Source: Saprospiraceae bacterium (lineage in GTDB: Bacteria; Bacteroidota; Bacteroidia; Chitinophagales; Saprospiraceae). Taken from it: a DNA stretch of 64,000 nt. A model generated the notes under the pieces. The model was not told the DNA's origin. It saw only the letters and a list, made by a program, of their open reading frames with translations, and ran no database searches. The stretch lies in assembly GCA_016720635.1 (NCBI GenBank), contig JADKKF010000008.1, positions 43,691-107,690 on the forward strand. The letters are read 5' to 3'. Positions 7,554-16,476 of this stretch are shown here, piece by piece (within the stretch, counting starts at the first letter, position 1; the number at the start of each line of letters is the position of its first letter). A program made the translations under genes and the position numbers.

Positions 7554-9735
7554 TAAATTGTAAACAATTTAGGAAAGTATTCGTAGGATTCTCGGACGGT
7601 TCGATGGGGGCTTTTTCTGTATTGGACTTAATCCAATTATCTTTCCATGCTACCATCAATTTGTCAATTTTTTTGAAATTCAGATAATTGTACTTGTAAT
7701 AAAGCTGAAAATAAGTTCTCCATCGCTTGAGATAGTAAGAACTAATGATCCCTCCACGCAGCCCTCGGGAATCTCCCACAGATATATTTGGAAGCAAATA
7801 GGCGTAAAACCAGTTGAGTTTTTTGATATTATCGTCGTACATAGCAGTTTTTCCAAGGACCTTATTGATATCATTCTGAACCGAGAAGATATCCTCTCCC
7901 TCTAGGTAAACGGTAAGAATATAATCTAAAAGTTTGGCATTTGCATTGAGCTTTTCTAGTAGGGAATTGACTTCTTGACCGCGAGCAATCAACAAAGAAT
8001 TGGTTAAGACGGCGAGGTTTTTGTCGAATTGATTGGATAAAATTTGAAATAAGAAAAATGAAATTTCTTTTTTAAGTAAATCATGGTCAGAGTGTAGTTT
8101 GTAATATTGCACTAGCGTGTTAAGAGAGGATTTGCAAGTTTGGGTAGGTGTAGGAATGATACTCACTGCCAAATCTATGGTGGATTTTTGCTGAAAATAA
8201 TAATGATCGTGGTGAAAAATATCCAAAAAATTGTTGTTTTTACTAAAAGTGTAGTTGCTAAGAAATTTTAAAGATTGAATCACGTCGTCGGGCAATTCGC
8301 CAAATTGATCTAAGTATTTTTTGTCTAAATCCAAGGTATCTTGATAAGAAATACCCCAGCCATAATCTCCTATGAGTGCAGATTCTAAAAAATGATTTGT
8401 AATAGGTGCATTGGACCACGCTATACCATTGGGAGGATTCGTTCGGTGTCCCGCAAACGACTCTTTATAAAAATCCAATCCAGTTTTTAGGTGTTCTACT
8501 CTATCTTTCAAAAATCTAGTCCTTTGCCCAAAATTTAAAATAGTGTTCATTTGAGCTTTGTAAAAAAACAAAGATTCAGTTTCTGAGATCCCTTCAAGAA
8601 GGAGGACTCTTTGGTCTAAAATATCTGAAAAAAGTGCCTCCAGGCTAGCTGGGGTGTTGCCCAAATGATTCAGATGAATGGGTTGAGAATTGATGATCCA
8701 AACTCTATCAGAGCCAGAATTTAACAACATTTTTTTAATAAGTGCACCAAGACTTTTTAGGTCTTTGGTTCCAAATCTAATCGTTTGGGCCGTTTGTTCA
8801 TTGACAGGAGAAAAAAAACAATAAGTGAAATCACCATATAATTTTTCTATTTCGGTCAAATATAAATTTTGAATATTGGAGTACGCAATGTCGGACCAAG
8901 AGATGCGATAAATCCTTTCAGCACCCTTGGGCATAGATAATAGATTGACATATTTTACCGATGGATTTATTTTTATATAGCCATCAGTGATGTAACCATT
9001 GAATGCGGGAATAACCATTTTCATGCCTAGGGACTTAAGTTTGGCGGCAATTTTAATTTGGAGGTCGTGATGTTTTTTGCGATAAGCAGAAGGCATATAG
9101 CTGGCCCTTCTCGAGGTGATGCCGCCCTGACGGCCTAATGATCCCGCGAAAATTCCAGGTATGGCTTCTTCTAAATCGGGGCTTTGCAACCCAAGTTTTA
9201 CCCAAGTATTGTGCATGGCTTGTGTGTACGCAAGAGGACAGTAGAAAGTATTGAACCCATGCATCGCTGCATACTCTATTGTAGATTCCCATTTATCCCA
9301 ATTCCAGTGGTCACAATAGTCAAATGTTTCATCGCCTCCAAACATTCTAAATTGTGTAGTAGCGACGTGCAGTTCTTCATCGGCTGGGTGCCAACCATTA
9401 AATTTTTCAGTATGGAACGAATTGAGTTGTTTTGAAAAGAGCTTATTTTTTTCTAAAAAGTAATAAATCCCTTTGTATAAAGAAAGAACATTGTTGGCTG
9501 TAATTTTAGGAACATTGTGCACAAAAGAAATTTGAAAAAAATCGCTGTTAATTTTCGAATTAAGTTCTAAATCAATGTCATTTATTAGGTTTCCGATATA
9601 TTTTTGAAAAGTCAATCTAATCTCAGAAGTGTCTCCCAAATCAGATCTTTTTTTTTCTGTACATGAAAATGTAAAAAAAAATGCAATAAAAAAGAAATAA
9701 AAAGTATATTTGATACTAAATTTCCTGTAATTCAT
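7546..9735 (-). CDS. GH89-like (alpha-N-acetylglucosaminidase family) lipoprotein, possibly non-hydrolytic
   Basis: A 729-residue lipoprotein. The signal peptide ends in a lipobox with cysteine 25. The architecture follows NAGLU/GH89: an N-terminal alpha/beta domain, a TIM barrel and a helical C-terminal domain. Family landmarks are the aromatic block CDHWNWDKWE (141-150), LGMKMVIPAFNGY (236-248), the acid/base region SPVNEQ with E313, and the late block with ISSYYLKRW. At the position where GH89 enzymes carry the nucleophile glutamate (PEG or PEA after GIGIT/GTGMA), this protein reads SNAP at 441-444 without a glutamate. That comparison is from memory. It may bind glycans rather than cleave them, or use another residue. 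No sugar-utilisation genes are adjacent. Confidence 0.72.
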   Translation of the reverse strand: MNYRKFSIKYTFYFFFIAFFFTFSCTEKKRSDLGDTSEIRLTFQKYIGNLINDIDLELNSKINSDFFQISFVHNVPKITANNVLSLYKGIYYFLEKNKLFSKQLNSFHTEKFNGWHPADEELHVATTQFRMFGGDETFDYCDHWNWDKWESTIEYAAMHGFNTFYCPLAYTQAMHNTWVKLGLQSPDLEEAIPGIFAGSLGRQGGITSRRASYMPSAYRKKHHDLQIKIAAKLKSLGMKMVIPAFNGYITDGYIKINPSVKYVNLLSMPKGAERIYRISWSDIAYSNIQNLYLTEIEKLYGDFTYCFFSPVNEQTAQTIRFGTKDLKSLGALIKKMLLNSGSDRVWIINSQPIHLNHLGNTPASLEALFSDILDQRVLLLEGISETESLFFYKAQMNTILNFGQRTRFLKDRVEHLKTGLDFYKESFAGHRTNPPNGIAWSNAPITNHFLESALIGDYGWGISYQDTLDLDKKYLDQFGELPDDVIQSLKFLSNYTFSKNNNFLDIFHHDHYYFQQKSTIDLAVSIIPTPTQTCKSSLNTLVQYYKLHSDHDLLKKEISFFLFQILSNQFDKNLAVLTNSLLIARGQEVNSLLEKLNANAKLLDYILTVYLEGEDIFSVQNDINKVLGKTAMYDDNIKKLNWFYAYLLPNISVGDSRGLRGGIISSYYLKRWRTYFQLYYKYNYLNFKKIDKLMVAWKDNWIKSNTEKAPIEPSENPTNTFLNCLQFIE

Positions 9736-9831
9736 AAAACGAAATTACGGCAATCGGTAAAAAACTACGGTATTAAATCAAAAATATATTTTTTTTTCAT
9801 TTACTTTGTGTATATTTAATTAATTTCGCAT

Positions 9832-10338
9832 ATGTTTTCAGACCAGACTGCACTTATGGTAACAATTGAAAAGGAAATTAATAGTAAATTTAAAAGCTCG
9901 ATTCATAAAGCTTTGGTGAATTGTATATTCACGGGTAATATGATACAGCACATCCATGAAAATGGGTTACGTGCTTATGATTTATCATTTCAACAGTTTA
10001 ATATTCTAAGAATCCTCAAAGGGGCAAAGAAAAAAGTTACGATGAATTATCTAAAAGTCGGACTTTTGGACAAATCCCCTAACGCTACTCGACTTACAGA
10101 CAAATTGGCCGAGAAAGGGCTGATTTACAAAATTAAGGCCGAGCGTGATAAGAGAGTTCAGTATGTGAGTATTACTCCAGAGGGAGAGGCAATGATGAAA
10201 AAATTAATTACTGCATTTGATAACAAATTCATTACACATCTTGAATTTGATGAAGCGGATGCTGAAAAATTAAGCGAATTGTTAGATAAACTCAGAGAAG
10301 CAAATTCTGCGTTTATCGAAACACCGAGACATTATTGA
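9832..10338 (+). CDS. MarR family transcriptional regulator
   Basis: A 168-residue winged helix protein of typical MarR length. A helical N-terminus precedes LSFQQFNILRIL and VTMNYLKVGLLDKSPNATRLTDKL, where the recognition helix is SPNATRLTDKL. The wing includes ERDKRVQYVSITPEGE (about residues 103-118), which is the classic MarR DxR-wing segment. The C-terminal helix likely completes the dimer. It is divergent from the GH89-like gene and converges with the gene at 10332, overlapping its end by 7 bases. Ligand and targets are unknown. Confidence 0.88.
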   Translation: MFSDQTALMVTIEKEINSKFKSSIHKALVNCIFTGNMIQHIHENGLRAYDLSFQQFNILRILKGAKKKVTMNYLKVGLLDKSPNATRLTDKLAEKGLIYKIKAERDKRVQYVSITPEGEAMMKKLITAFDNKFITHLEFDEADAEKLSELLDKLREANSAFIETPRHY

Positions 10339-11744
10339 TATCCGAAAAGGGCTTTTTCTTTAATCAGGGCTACCACCCTTGCTGGGACTTTCGATTCCCA
10401 CTGGGCATCTTTTGTCTTTAGATTTTGGAATACATCCTTGGAATATATATCCAAAATGCTCTCATCTTCTATCTTCAAATCCTCTATTTGATCATTGGCC
10501 AATAGATGTTGGAATAAAAATTTCATGCCTTCGGGTACTTTCAATGAAGATATTTTAATTATGTTGCCTTCATGAGAGATAGAAGGGTAGGCAAATATTT
10601 TTACTTGTTTGGTAAATAGGTCGCCAAAAGCGGTCAATAGTCGATTGTCTTTGTTTTGCTCATATTTTTCTTCGATGATCGATTGTAGATGCCATATTCC
10701 CATGACGAAGCCAATCTTATTGATTTTATAATCCAAAAGATAATTGATCAATTTTTGATGCTGACCACAATTGGATATTACTACTGTAAATCCCAACTCA
10801 TTGAGGATGGTGACCCGATCCAAAAAATCTTGCTTATTGATGCTGCCTTCAGACATCAAGTCGTCGATGGTCATCTCTGTGAGCACCGTCGCTTTGACTG
10901 GATCTACTCCTTCTTCTTCTAAAAAAGCTGATTTGCCTGCTACTATCATCGCCTCGTTTACGAGGTTAAGGGGTCTAAATCTTCCTCTGACCACTAGTAC
11001 TTGTTTTTTGTATAAAAATTCGGATGGGTGTATATTGATGCCATCAGCACCAAACATGGCCACGTCTGTCATGTTGTGTTTTACCAAATTCAAGCTGAGC
11101 AGTCTATTGTCTATATGCTTAAAATCTTCGCCATTTAATCGAATCATGTCCACCTGAACGCGACCTTGAAGGTTATCCATAAACGACAACAAAGCACCTT
11201 TTATCCCATCGTTTTTAAAATAACATGCATATAACATATTTACCCCCAGGATTCCTACTGCTTGTTGTTGTAGTTTATTGTCATTGTCAAGCATTTTTAC
11301 ATGAACGATTAAATCGTTTGGTTTAGAATTAGGACTCAATTGAAACCGAATGCCAATCCATCCTTCACCTTTGGTGGTTTTTTGGTAGTTAATAGCAGAG
11401 ACGGTATCTGCGAATACGAAAAAATTGGTACCAGGACGCGACTCCCTAAGTCTCGACTCCATAAGATTGTATTCGTGGTCGAGCATTTTGTACAAGCGGG
11501 ACATGCAGACGTACCGCCCATGCTCCTCAGCTCCATAGATTTTGTCTGAAAAAATTTTGTCATAAGCCGACATGGATTTGGCAATGGTACCTGCAGCGCC
11601 CCCAGCTTGGAAGAAATATCTCGCCACTTCTTGTCCTGCACCTATTTCGGCAAATGCGCCGTATATTTTATCATTGAGGTTGATTTCAAGGGCTTTTTGT
11701 TCTGGTTCCATGGTGTCATGGATAATCGGCTCAAACGTGGACAT
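10332..11744 (-). CDS. Conserved cytosolic protein of unknown function
   Basis: A 470-residue protein with no signal peptide, no membrane segment and no barrel pattern. It belongs to a family I recall from cyanobacteria, proteobacteria and Bacteroidota whose members begin with a GAFAEIGAGQEVARYFF-like block (residues ~29-45) followed by AGTIAKSMSAYD, and later contain GILGVNMLYACY and LGFTVVISNCG. Database entries of this family often bear the label TonB-dependent receptor, which nothing in this sequence supports. No catalytic motif is recognisable to me. The strongly conserved glycine-rich N-terminus suggests an enzyme or nucleotide-binding protein, but this is only a guess. It stands alone, between a MarR gene and xth. 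Confidence 0.75.
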   Translation of the reverse strand: MSTFEPIIHDTMEPEQKALEINLNDKIYGAFAEIGAGQEVARYFFQAGGAAGTIAKSMSAYDKIFSDKIYGAEEHGRYVCMSRLYKMLDHEYNLMESRLRESRPGTNFFVFADTVSAINYQKTTKGEGWIGIRFQLSPNSKPNDLIVHVKMLDNDNKLQQQAVGILGVNMLYACYFKNDGIKGALLSFMDNLQGRVQVDMIRLNGEDFKHIDNRLLSLNLVKHNMTDVAMFGADGINIHPSEFLYKKQVLVVRGRFRPLNLVNEAMIVAGKSAFLEEEGVDPVKATVLTEMTIDDLMSEGSINKQDFLDRVTILNELGFTVVISNCGQHQKLINYLLDYKINKIGFVMGIWHLQSIIEEKYEQNKDNRLLTAFGDLFTKQVKIFAYPSISHEGNIIKISSLKVPEGMKFLFQHLLANDQIEDLKIEDESILDIYSKDVFQNLKTKDAQWESKVPARVVALIKEKALFGYQ

Positions 11745-11796
11745 ATATTATATTTTTTGTAAAATTATGGATTTTATCCTAATGGGATTTTAAAAA

Positions 11797-11827
11797 TTGA
11801 TTTAAAGCTTAAGTTGTTATATTTTTG
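11797..11827 (+). promoter_or_regulatory. Bacteroidota sigma-A promoter of xth
   Basis: TTG (11797-11799), 20-base spacer, TATTTTTG (11820-11827): full match to TAnnTTTG. It lies 34 bases before the xth ATG. Confidence 0.65.
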
Positions 11828-11861
11828 CAAACCGTCTATATAGTTATAAATTATAAAAAAA

Positions 11862-12632
11862 ATGAAAATAATTTCATACAATACCAATGGTATAAGAGCT
11901 GCACAAAAAAAAGGTTTCGAACAATGGGTTTTGGATCAAAATCCTGAAATCCTGTGTATCCAAGAAACCAAGGCTTCTGCGGATCAAGTAAATTTGGATT
12001 TACTTTTAAACCATGGATATCACGCTTATTGGCATAGTGCGGAGAAGAAGGGATACAGTGGGACTCTTACCCTTACCAAAAGGACGCCACGTAATGTCAT
12101 AGCAGGGATGGGTAATGCCAAGTATGATAGCGAAGGAAGGATTTTAATTACCGAATTTGATGACTTTTCACTTATGAATTGCTATTTTCCTTCGGGTACG
12201 AGTGGAGAACTCAGACAAGATTTCAAATTCGAATTTTTAGATGATTTTTATTTCTTTTTACAAGATTACAAATCAAAATATCCCAATACGATAGTCCTTG
12301 GAGACTTTAATATAGCACATCAAGAGATCGATATTCACGACCCAAAAGGCAATAAAAAAAGTAGTGGATTTCTGCCCGAAGAGCGGACTTGGATGACCAA
12401 GTGGTTTTCAGAAGGAGGCATGGTGGATAGTTTTAGAAAGATTCACCCCGACAAAGTAGAATACAGTTGGTGGTCGGCTAGATTCAATTCACGCGGTCAA
12501 AACAAGGGTTGGCGGATCGATAATATTTCCGTTACAAAGGATATGCAAAACCTGATAACGGCAGCGGGTCATTACAATCAGGACATTCACTCAGATCATT
12601 GTGGTGTTTTTGTGGAGTTGAATATGGCTTAA
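11862..12632 (+). CDS. xth: Exodeoxyribonuclease III
   Basis: A 256-residue enzyme of the exonuclease/endonuclease/phosphatase fold, acting on abasic sites and 3' blocks in base excision repair. Conserved pieces are YNTNGIRAA (residues 5-13), IQETKA with the metal-binding glutamate (~34-39), GDFNIAHQEIDIH with catalytic D and N (~147-159), WWSARFNSRGQNKGWRID near 204-221, and SDHCGV with the general-base histidine near the C-terminus. Length and motifs are those of a complete ExoA/Xth protein. Confidence 0.95.
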   Translation: MKIISYNTNGIRAAQKKGFEQWVLDQNPEILCIQETKASADQVNLDLLLNHGYHAYWHSAEKKGYSGTLTLTKRTPRNVIAGMGNAKYDSEGRILITEFDDFSLMNCYFPSGTSGELRQDFKFEFLDDFYFFLQDYKSKYPNTIVLGDFNIAHQEIDIHDPKGNKKSSGFLPEERTWMTKWFSEGGMVDSFRKIHPDKVEYSWWSARFNSRGQNKGWRIDNISVTKDMQNLITAAGHYNQDIHSDHCGVFVELNMA

Positions 12633-12709
12633 TTTATAAATAATCTAATGGTTCCTGACTTTGTAAGCAGGTATTCTTTAAATTTTATTTTTTAAAAATC
12701 CAACCAAAC

Positions 12710-13402
12710 TTAAAATCTCACCAGAAGGTAAAGTGAAGTTGGAGGTATCTGTGAGATATTTGTGCTTTTTGACTTAGATTCCGTGTTTTGATTTGGAAAT
12801 GCTTGGAAATTTTCTGAAAACTTCCCCCAACCAGTCTTCAATGTGAGGGCAGCTTCTGTACCTATGGAGATTCGTTTGCTTATTTCAAATTGAGTACCCA
12901 ATACCAATCCCAATCCAACTGAATTAGAATTTGACTTCAACACAGATTTATCAAACCGAGTTTCAATTTCTTGATAGCTGTCTGAATGGTCGTAATATAA
13001 ATCCATCCCAGGGTAAAATAGCCATCTTGAAGTGATGGAATACCTCCACTCATAACCAATTCTTAAATTGACATTATTCAATTTGAGTTTATTATTTAAA
13101 CCACTTCGATCATTGCTTTCATTTCTCATCCTAAGACCTATGCCAGCTCTAAAGGCCCCTGTGCTTTTTTTATTCAATCTTTTATAAACCAAAAAATATG
13201 GATCAGTGCTTACTGCCGTATTGGTAAAACTCAGAAAATTGGAAAGTAATTCCGTGACATTAACGCCAATTTCATGGGCTCTTTTGGGTTCCGTAACTTC
13301 TTGAATAATTTCTTGACTCATTAATGTTTTTGTGGCAAAAAGCACCATAAATATTAGAGAAGATTTTTGAAGTGTTAGGGATTTATGACCAGTTTTTTTC
13401 AT
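12710..13402 (-). CDS. Putative outer-membrane beta-barrel protein
   Basis: About 230 residues. The start at 13402 gives a signal peptide with KK near its beginning, a hydrophobic stretch (SSLIFMVLFATKT) and a cleavage region at MSQ. The mature part has alternating polar and hydrophobic strands, glycine and aromatic residues, and a C-terminal LYLLVRF ending in phenylalanine, which is the classic last strand of a barrel. It resembles the porin-like proteins common in Bacteroidota outer membranes. Cargo or function cannot be assigned. It is transcribed in the same direction as the gene at 13441, upstream of it. Confidence 0.6.
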   Translation of the reverse strand: MKKTGHKSLTLQKSSLIFMVLFATKTLMSQEIIQEVTEPKRAHEIGVNVTELLSNFLSFTNTAVSTDPYFLVYKRLNKKSTGAFRAGIGLRMRNESNDRSGLNNKLKLNNVNLRIGYEWRYSITSRWLFYPGMDLYYDHSDSYQEIETRFDKSVLKSNSNSVGLGLVLGTQFEISKRISIGTEAALTLKTGWGKFSENFQAFPNQNTESKSKSTNISQIPPTSLYLLVRF

Positions 13403-13440
13403 AGTAAATTGCAATTTTATTTGAAATAAAGATTTTATTA

Positions 13441-14181
13441 TTATTTGTAAAAATACATAAAATTTTCCAATGCATTGTAATCAATTGTTACTTCCTTTCC
13501 AATTATTTCTTCTACATTATTTTTAGAAATTCCAGTTTTTTGGTGAAATTTATCCCAGTCGAAGGCATTTGATTCTTTGGGCGCATCAATGGTCAAAAAG
13601 ATGTAGAGCGCGGGATTGAAAAATGGCTTAATCTTCTGCAACACGGGTTGAAGGCTATCCGCTGTAAAAAGCAAAACGCCATCTTCTTGATATTTCTCGA
13701 CATGGTGGAATGTATTGGGAATTTCAGGTGTGACAAAGGCGTGTGCATATACAACTATGCGGTCATATGGTTCATACAAAAATTTGCCAGACTCCCAAGA
13801 GGTTCTTACCGCATAATAAGCAATAATGTGTTGGATTTCGGATGGCACGATTTCAAATTGTTTGGGTATCCACTCTTTGGCTTCAATATACAAGGACATC
13901 CTATGCTCAAAAAGGGCCGATTCCTCCTTGTTCAAAGATTGATAAAATGGATCCATGAATAGCCATTTCGATTTAAAAAGATCATCTATTTTTGGAGGAA
14001 TTTTTTTGAAAAACCACCAATCAATTTGATTGCTCAGGATATATATTGTAGCTCCAAATACCACCATTGCAATCATTGTAACCCTATATATATCTTGTTC
14101 AGTCCGATACATCATTATCGCTGCGATGCAAAAAACAATAACACATATAAGCCCTAGGATGGCCGAAAGTCTTTTTATCAT
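13441..14181 (-). CDS. MtfA-like membrane protein lacking the zinc motif
   Basis: 246 residues with two hydrophobic segments near the N-terminus (~5-24 and ~33-50), then a soluble domain. The blocks LNKEESALFEHRMSLYIEAKEWI, PSEIQHIIAYYAVRTSW and YDRIVVYAHAFVTPE follow the MtfA zinc-peptidase family in order. At the place where MtfA has HEFAH the sequence reads NPALYIFLTID (about residues 188-198), so there is no HExxH and the protein stops shortly after. I read it as an inactive or repurposed paralogue. The ATG overlaps the xerD stop (ATGA, 14178-14181), so it is translationally coupled to the recombinase. Confidence 0.5.
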   Translation of the reverse strand: MIKRLSAILGLICVIVFCIAAIMMYRTEQDIYRVTMIAMVVFGATIYILSNQIDWWFFKKIPPKIDDLFKSKWLFMDPFYQSLNKEESALFEHRMSLYIEAKEWIPKQFEIVPSEIQHIIAYYAVRTSWESGKFLYEPYDRIVVYAHAFVTPEIPNTFHHVEKYQEDGVLLFTADSLQPVLQKIKPFFNPALYIFLTIDAPKESNAFDWDKFHQKTGISKNNVEEIIGKEVTIDYNALENFMYFYK

Positions 14182-15104
14182 GTTTTCGAAATTTTATTAA
14201 TTGGATGATATTGTAGGACGGTAGCCCTCAGGAATGCAGTGTCTAGATGGGTGTATATCTCGGTGGTTGTGATGGATTCATGACCCAGCATCTCTTGGAC
14301 CGCTCTTAGATCAGCTCCCCCTTCTACCAAATGTGTAGCGAACGAATGTCTAAAAGTATGTGGACTTATGTCTTTCTGGATATTGGCTTTGGCGGCAGTA
14401 TCTTTGATGATGAGGAAAATCATCTCGCGGGTTAACTTTTTTCCTCTCCTATTCAAAAAAACAAAATCCTCGTGGCCTTTGGCTATTTTGAGCGATGAGC
14501 GTTCGTGCTGTACATAATTGTTTATTTGAGCTAATGCATCTGGACCGATCGGAACCCATCTTTCTTTGTCTCCTTTGCCGATGACCTTGAGGACGCCCAG
14601 ATCTACGTATAAATTGGTCAATTTTAAATTTATCAGTTCTGAAACCCGTAGTCCAGAAGCGTACAAAGTTTCTAAAATTGCCCTATTTCGATGACCTTGT
14701 GGAAGTGAGAGGTCTATACAATTCAACATCTCCATGATCTCGCTGATTTCGAGGACATCAGGAAGTGATTTACTCACCTTGGGACCATCGATCAGCGCCG
14801 TAGGGTCATAGTCCAGATTATTTTCTAGCAATAAAAATTTAAAGAAAGATTTAAAACCAGATAACAAACGAGCTTGACTTTTATTAGAGTAGTTTGACCT
14901 CAATAAATTCTCAATGCAAGCAGTAATTTCACTTTCTTTGACTTGATTTGGTGGGATTTGACCCTGCTCAATGCAGAAAGAACTGAGTTTTTCAACATCG
15001 CGAACGTATGATTCGATCGTATTGTCAGCTAGATTCTTTTCCAGCTTCAAATGAATCTTAAAATCAAAGATACTTTGTGCCCATTTTTCAGATACTGAGA
15101 TCAT
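14178..15104 (-). CDS. xerD: Tyrosine recombinase, XerD type
   Basis: A 308-residue site-specific recombinase with an N-terminal SAM-like core-binding domain (residues ~5-95) and a C-terminal catalytic domain. The catalytic set is visible: R in ASGLRVSEL, K in the beta-hairpin (GKGDKERWVP), HTFRH with H and R, GH in LGHES, and the tyrosine nucleophile in TTEIYTHL. It should resolve chromosome dimers at dif together with a second Xer, or act alone. No dif-like site or mobile element is seen beside it. Its end overlaps the MtfA-like gene by four bases. Confidence 0.9.
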   Translation of the reverse strand: MISVSEKWAQSIFDFKIHLKLEKNLADNTIESYVRDVEKLSSFCIEQGQIPPNQVKESEITACIENLLRSNYSNKSQARLLSGFKSFFKFLLLENNLDYDPTALIDGPKVSKSLPDVLEISEIMEMLNCIDLSLPQGHRNRAILETLYASGLRVSELINLKLTNLYVDLGVLKVIGKGDKERWVPIGPDALAQINNYVQHERSSLKIAKGHEDFVFLNRRGKKLTREMIFLIIKDTAAKANIQKDISPHTFRHSFATHLVEGGADLRAVQEMLGHESITTTEIYTHLDTAFLRATVLQYHPINKISKT

Positions 15105-15162
15105 TTTTTTCTTAAAATAAAAAATTTGTTTTCTAAAAAGCTCTAAGTCATAAACCTAATAC

Positions 15163-15170
15163 CAAAAATA
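15163..15170 (-). promoter_or_regulatory. Possible -7 box for xerD
   Basis: TATTTTTG on the minus strand matches TAnnTTTG, 59 bases before the xerD start. No TTG is at the right distance, so the assignment is tentative. Confidence 0.35.
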
Positions 15171-15238
15171 CCATTAATTATATTGAAAAGTCTTGCTAAA
15201 AGTAAATCAAATTAATCACCTTGGGTATAATTACAAGA

Positions 15239-16372
15239 ATGAAATTCAAAATTGGCTTTGATGCGCATAGATTATTTCATAATAATACAGGCCTTGGGAA
15301 TTATTCTAGAACTTTGGTTTCTTCGCTCAGAACCATGTGTCCTGAATTAGAAATTCACCTGTTTTGTGCTAAACCAAAAGAAAATAGTTTCAATTCAGAG
15401 TTCTTTGACGGACAAAAATACATATTGCACCATTGTACTCACGGCATTACTATTTCGTGGCGACATTTTGAGATTCCAAAATTGATTGAAAAATATCAAT
15501 TGGATATATATCACGGTTTGAGTGCAGAGATACCTAAAGCCATCTTACAGACCAACGTAAAAAAAGTGGTCACGATTCACGATATTATATTTCTTGAATT
15601 TCCACAACAATATCCCTGGATAGATCGACAATTTTATAATATAAAATCCAAAAAAGCCTGCGAATATGCGGATAAAATAGTGGCAATATCAGAAGCCACC
15701 AAAGAAGCCATATTGCAGTACTATCCTGAAACCAAATCATCCAAAATCGAAGTTATATATCAATCATGCCACCCTAGATTTTGGCAAGCCATTAGCCAAA
15801 AAGAAATGGATGAGCTCAGAACAAAGTTTAAATTGCCTGAAAGATTCTTTTTATATGTTGGAAGTATTATCGAGCGAAAAAATCTATTAAATTTAGTGAA
15901 AGCCATTCACTTGATGGATGAAAAGGATAGAATTCCATTAGTTGTTTTGGGTACCGGTAAAACTTATCTTGCTGAGATCAAATCATATATAAAAAGTGAA
16001 AATTTGAAACCTTGGTTTGTATTTTTTGAAGCATTTCCTTATGAAAAATTGCCTGTATTATATAAGTCATCGGTGGCCAGCATCTATCCCAGCCTATCAG
16101 AAGGATTTGGTATCCCCGTTTTAGAATCGCTTTGTACTGGCACCCTAACGATAACCCATAAGCACTCTTCTCTCAAAGAGGCGGGGGGAGAAGGTGCCTG
16201 CTTAGTGGACTGCGCCAATCCTCAAGAAATTAGAGACGCCCTGATTAAAGCCCTGAACGATCAAAGCTGGAGGGAAGAATACCTCAAAAAAATACCTAAA
16301 CACCTACAAAAATTCAAATTAGAAAATGCAACCAATCAATATTTGTCGCTTTATTCTAACTTGCTCAAGTAA
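15239..16372 (+). CDS. GT4-type glycosyltransferase
   Basis: About 377 residues of the GT-B fold. The N-terminal half opens with KFKIGFDAHRLFHNNTGLGNYS, and the C-terminal donor domain has FLYVGSIIERKN (~residue 210) and the EGFGIPVLES motif (E-x7-E, about residues 288-297) that binds the nucleotide sugar. It is likely cytosolic or membrane-associated and adds a hexose to a glycan or lipid. An upstream TTG at 15221 extends the frame by six codons, but the ATG at 15239 starts exactly at the family N-terminus. No polysaccharide cluster surrounds it. Confidence 0.88.
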   Translation: MKFKIGFDAHRLFHNNTGLGNYSRTLVSSLRTMCPELEIHLFCAKPKENSFNSEFFDGQKYILHHCTHGITISWRHFEIPKLIEKYQLDIYHGLSAEIPKAILQTNVKKVVTIHDIIFLEFPQQYPWIDRQFYNIKSKKACEYADKIVAISEATKEAILQYYPETKSSKIEVIYQSCHPRFWQAISQKEMDELRTKFKLPERFFLYVGSIIERKNLLNLVKAIHLMDEKDRIPLVVLGTGKTYLAEIKSYIKSENLKPWFVFFEAFPYEKLPVLYKSSVASIYPSLSEGFGIPVLESLCTGTLTITHKHSSLKEAGGEGACLVDCANPQEIRDALIKALNDQSWREEYLKKIPKHLQKFKLENATNQYLSLYSNLLK

Positions 16373-16387
16373 TCGATAATGAGCGAT

Positions 16388-16420
16388 TTGCGAAGGTTCT
16401 AAAAATTAATTCTATATTTG
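16388..16420 (+). promoter_or_regulatory. Promoter of the envC-like gene
   Basis: TTG (16388-16390), 22-base spacer, TATATTTG (16413-16420), 57 bases before the chosen ATG. The -7 box is perfect and the spacer is slightly long. Confidence 0.5.
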
Positions 16421-16476
16421 TATTTATTTTTTTAACATATAACAATTAAAACTTGGAAGAACCCAAGGTTGGATTT

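Noticed and set aside
14178..15104. The recombinase as a sign of an integrated mobile element
   Set aside because: It has the length and motifs of a housekeeping XerD, is flanked by ordinary genes and lacks att-like direct repeats or other phage or integron genes.
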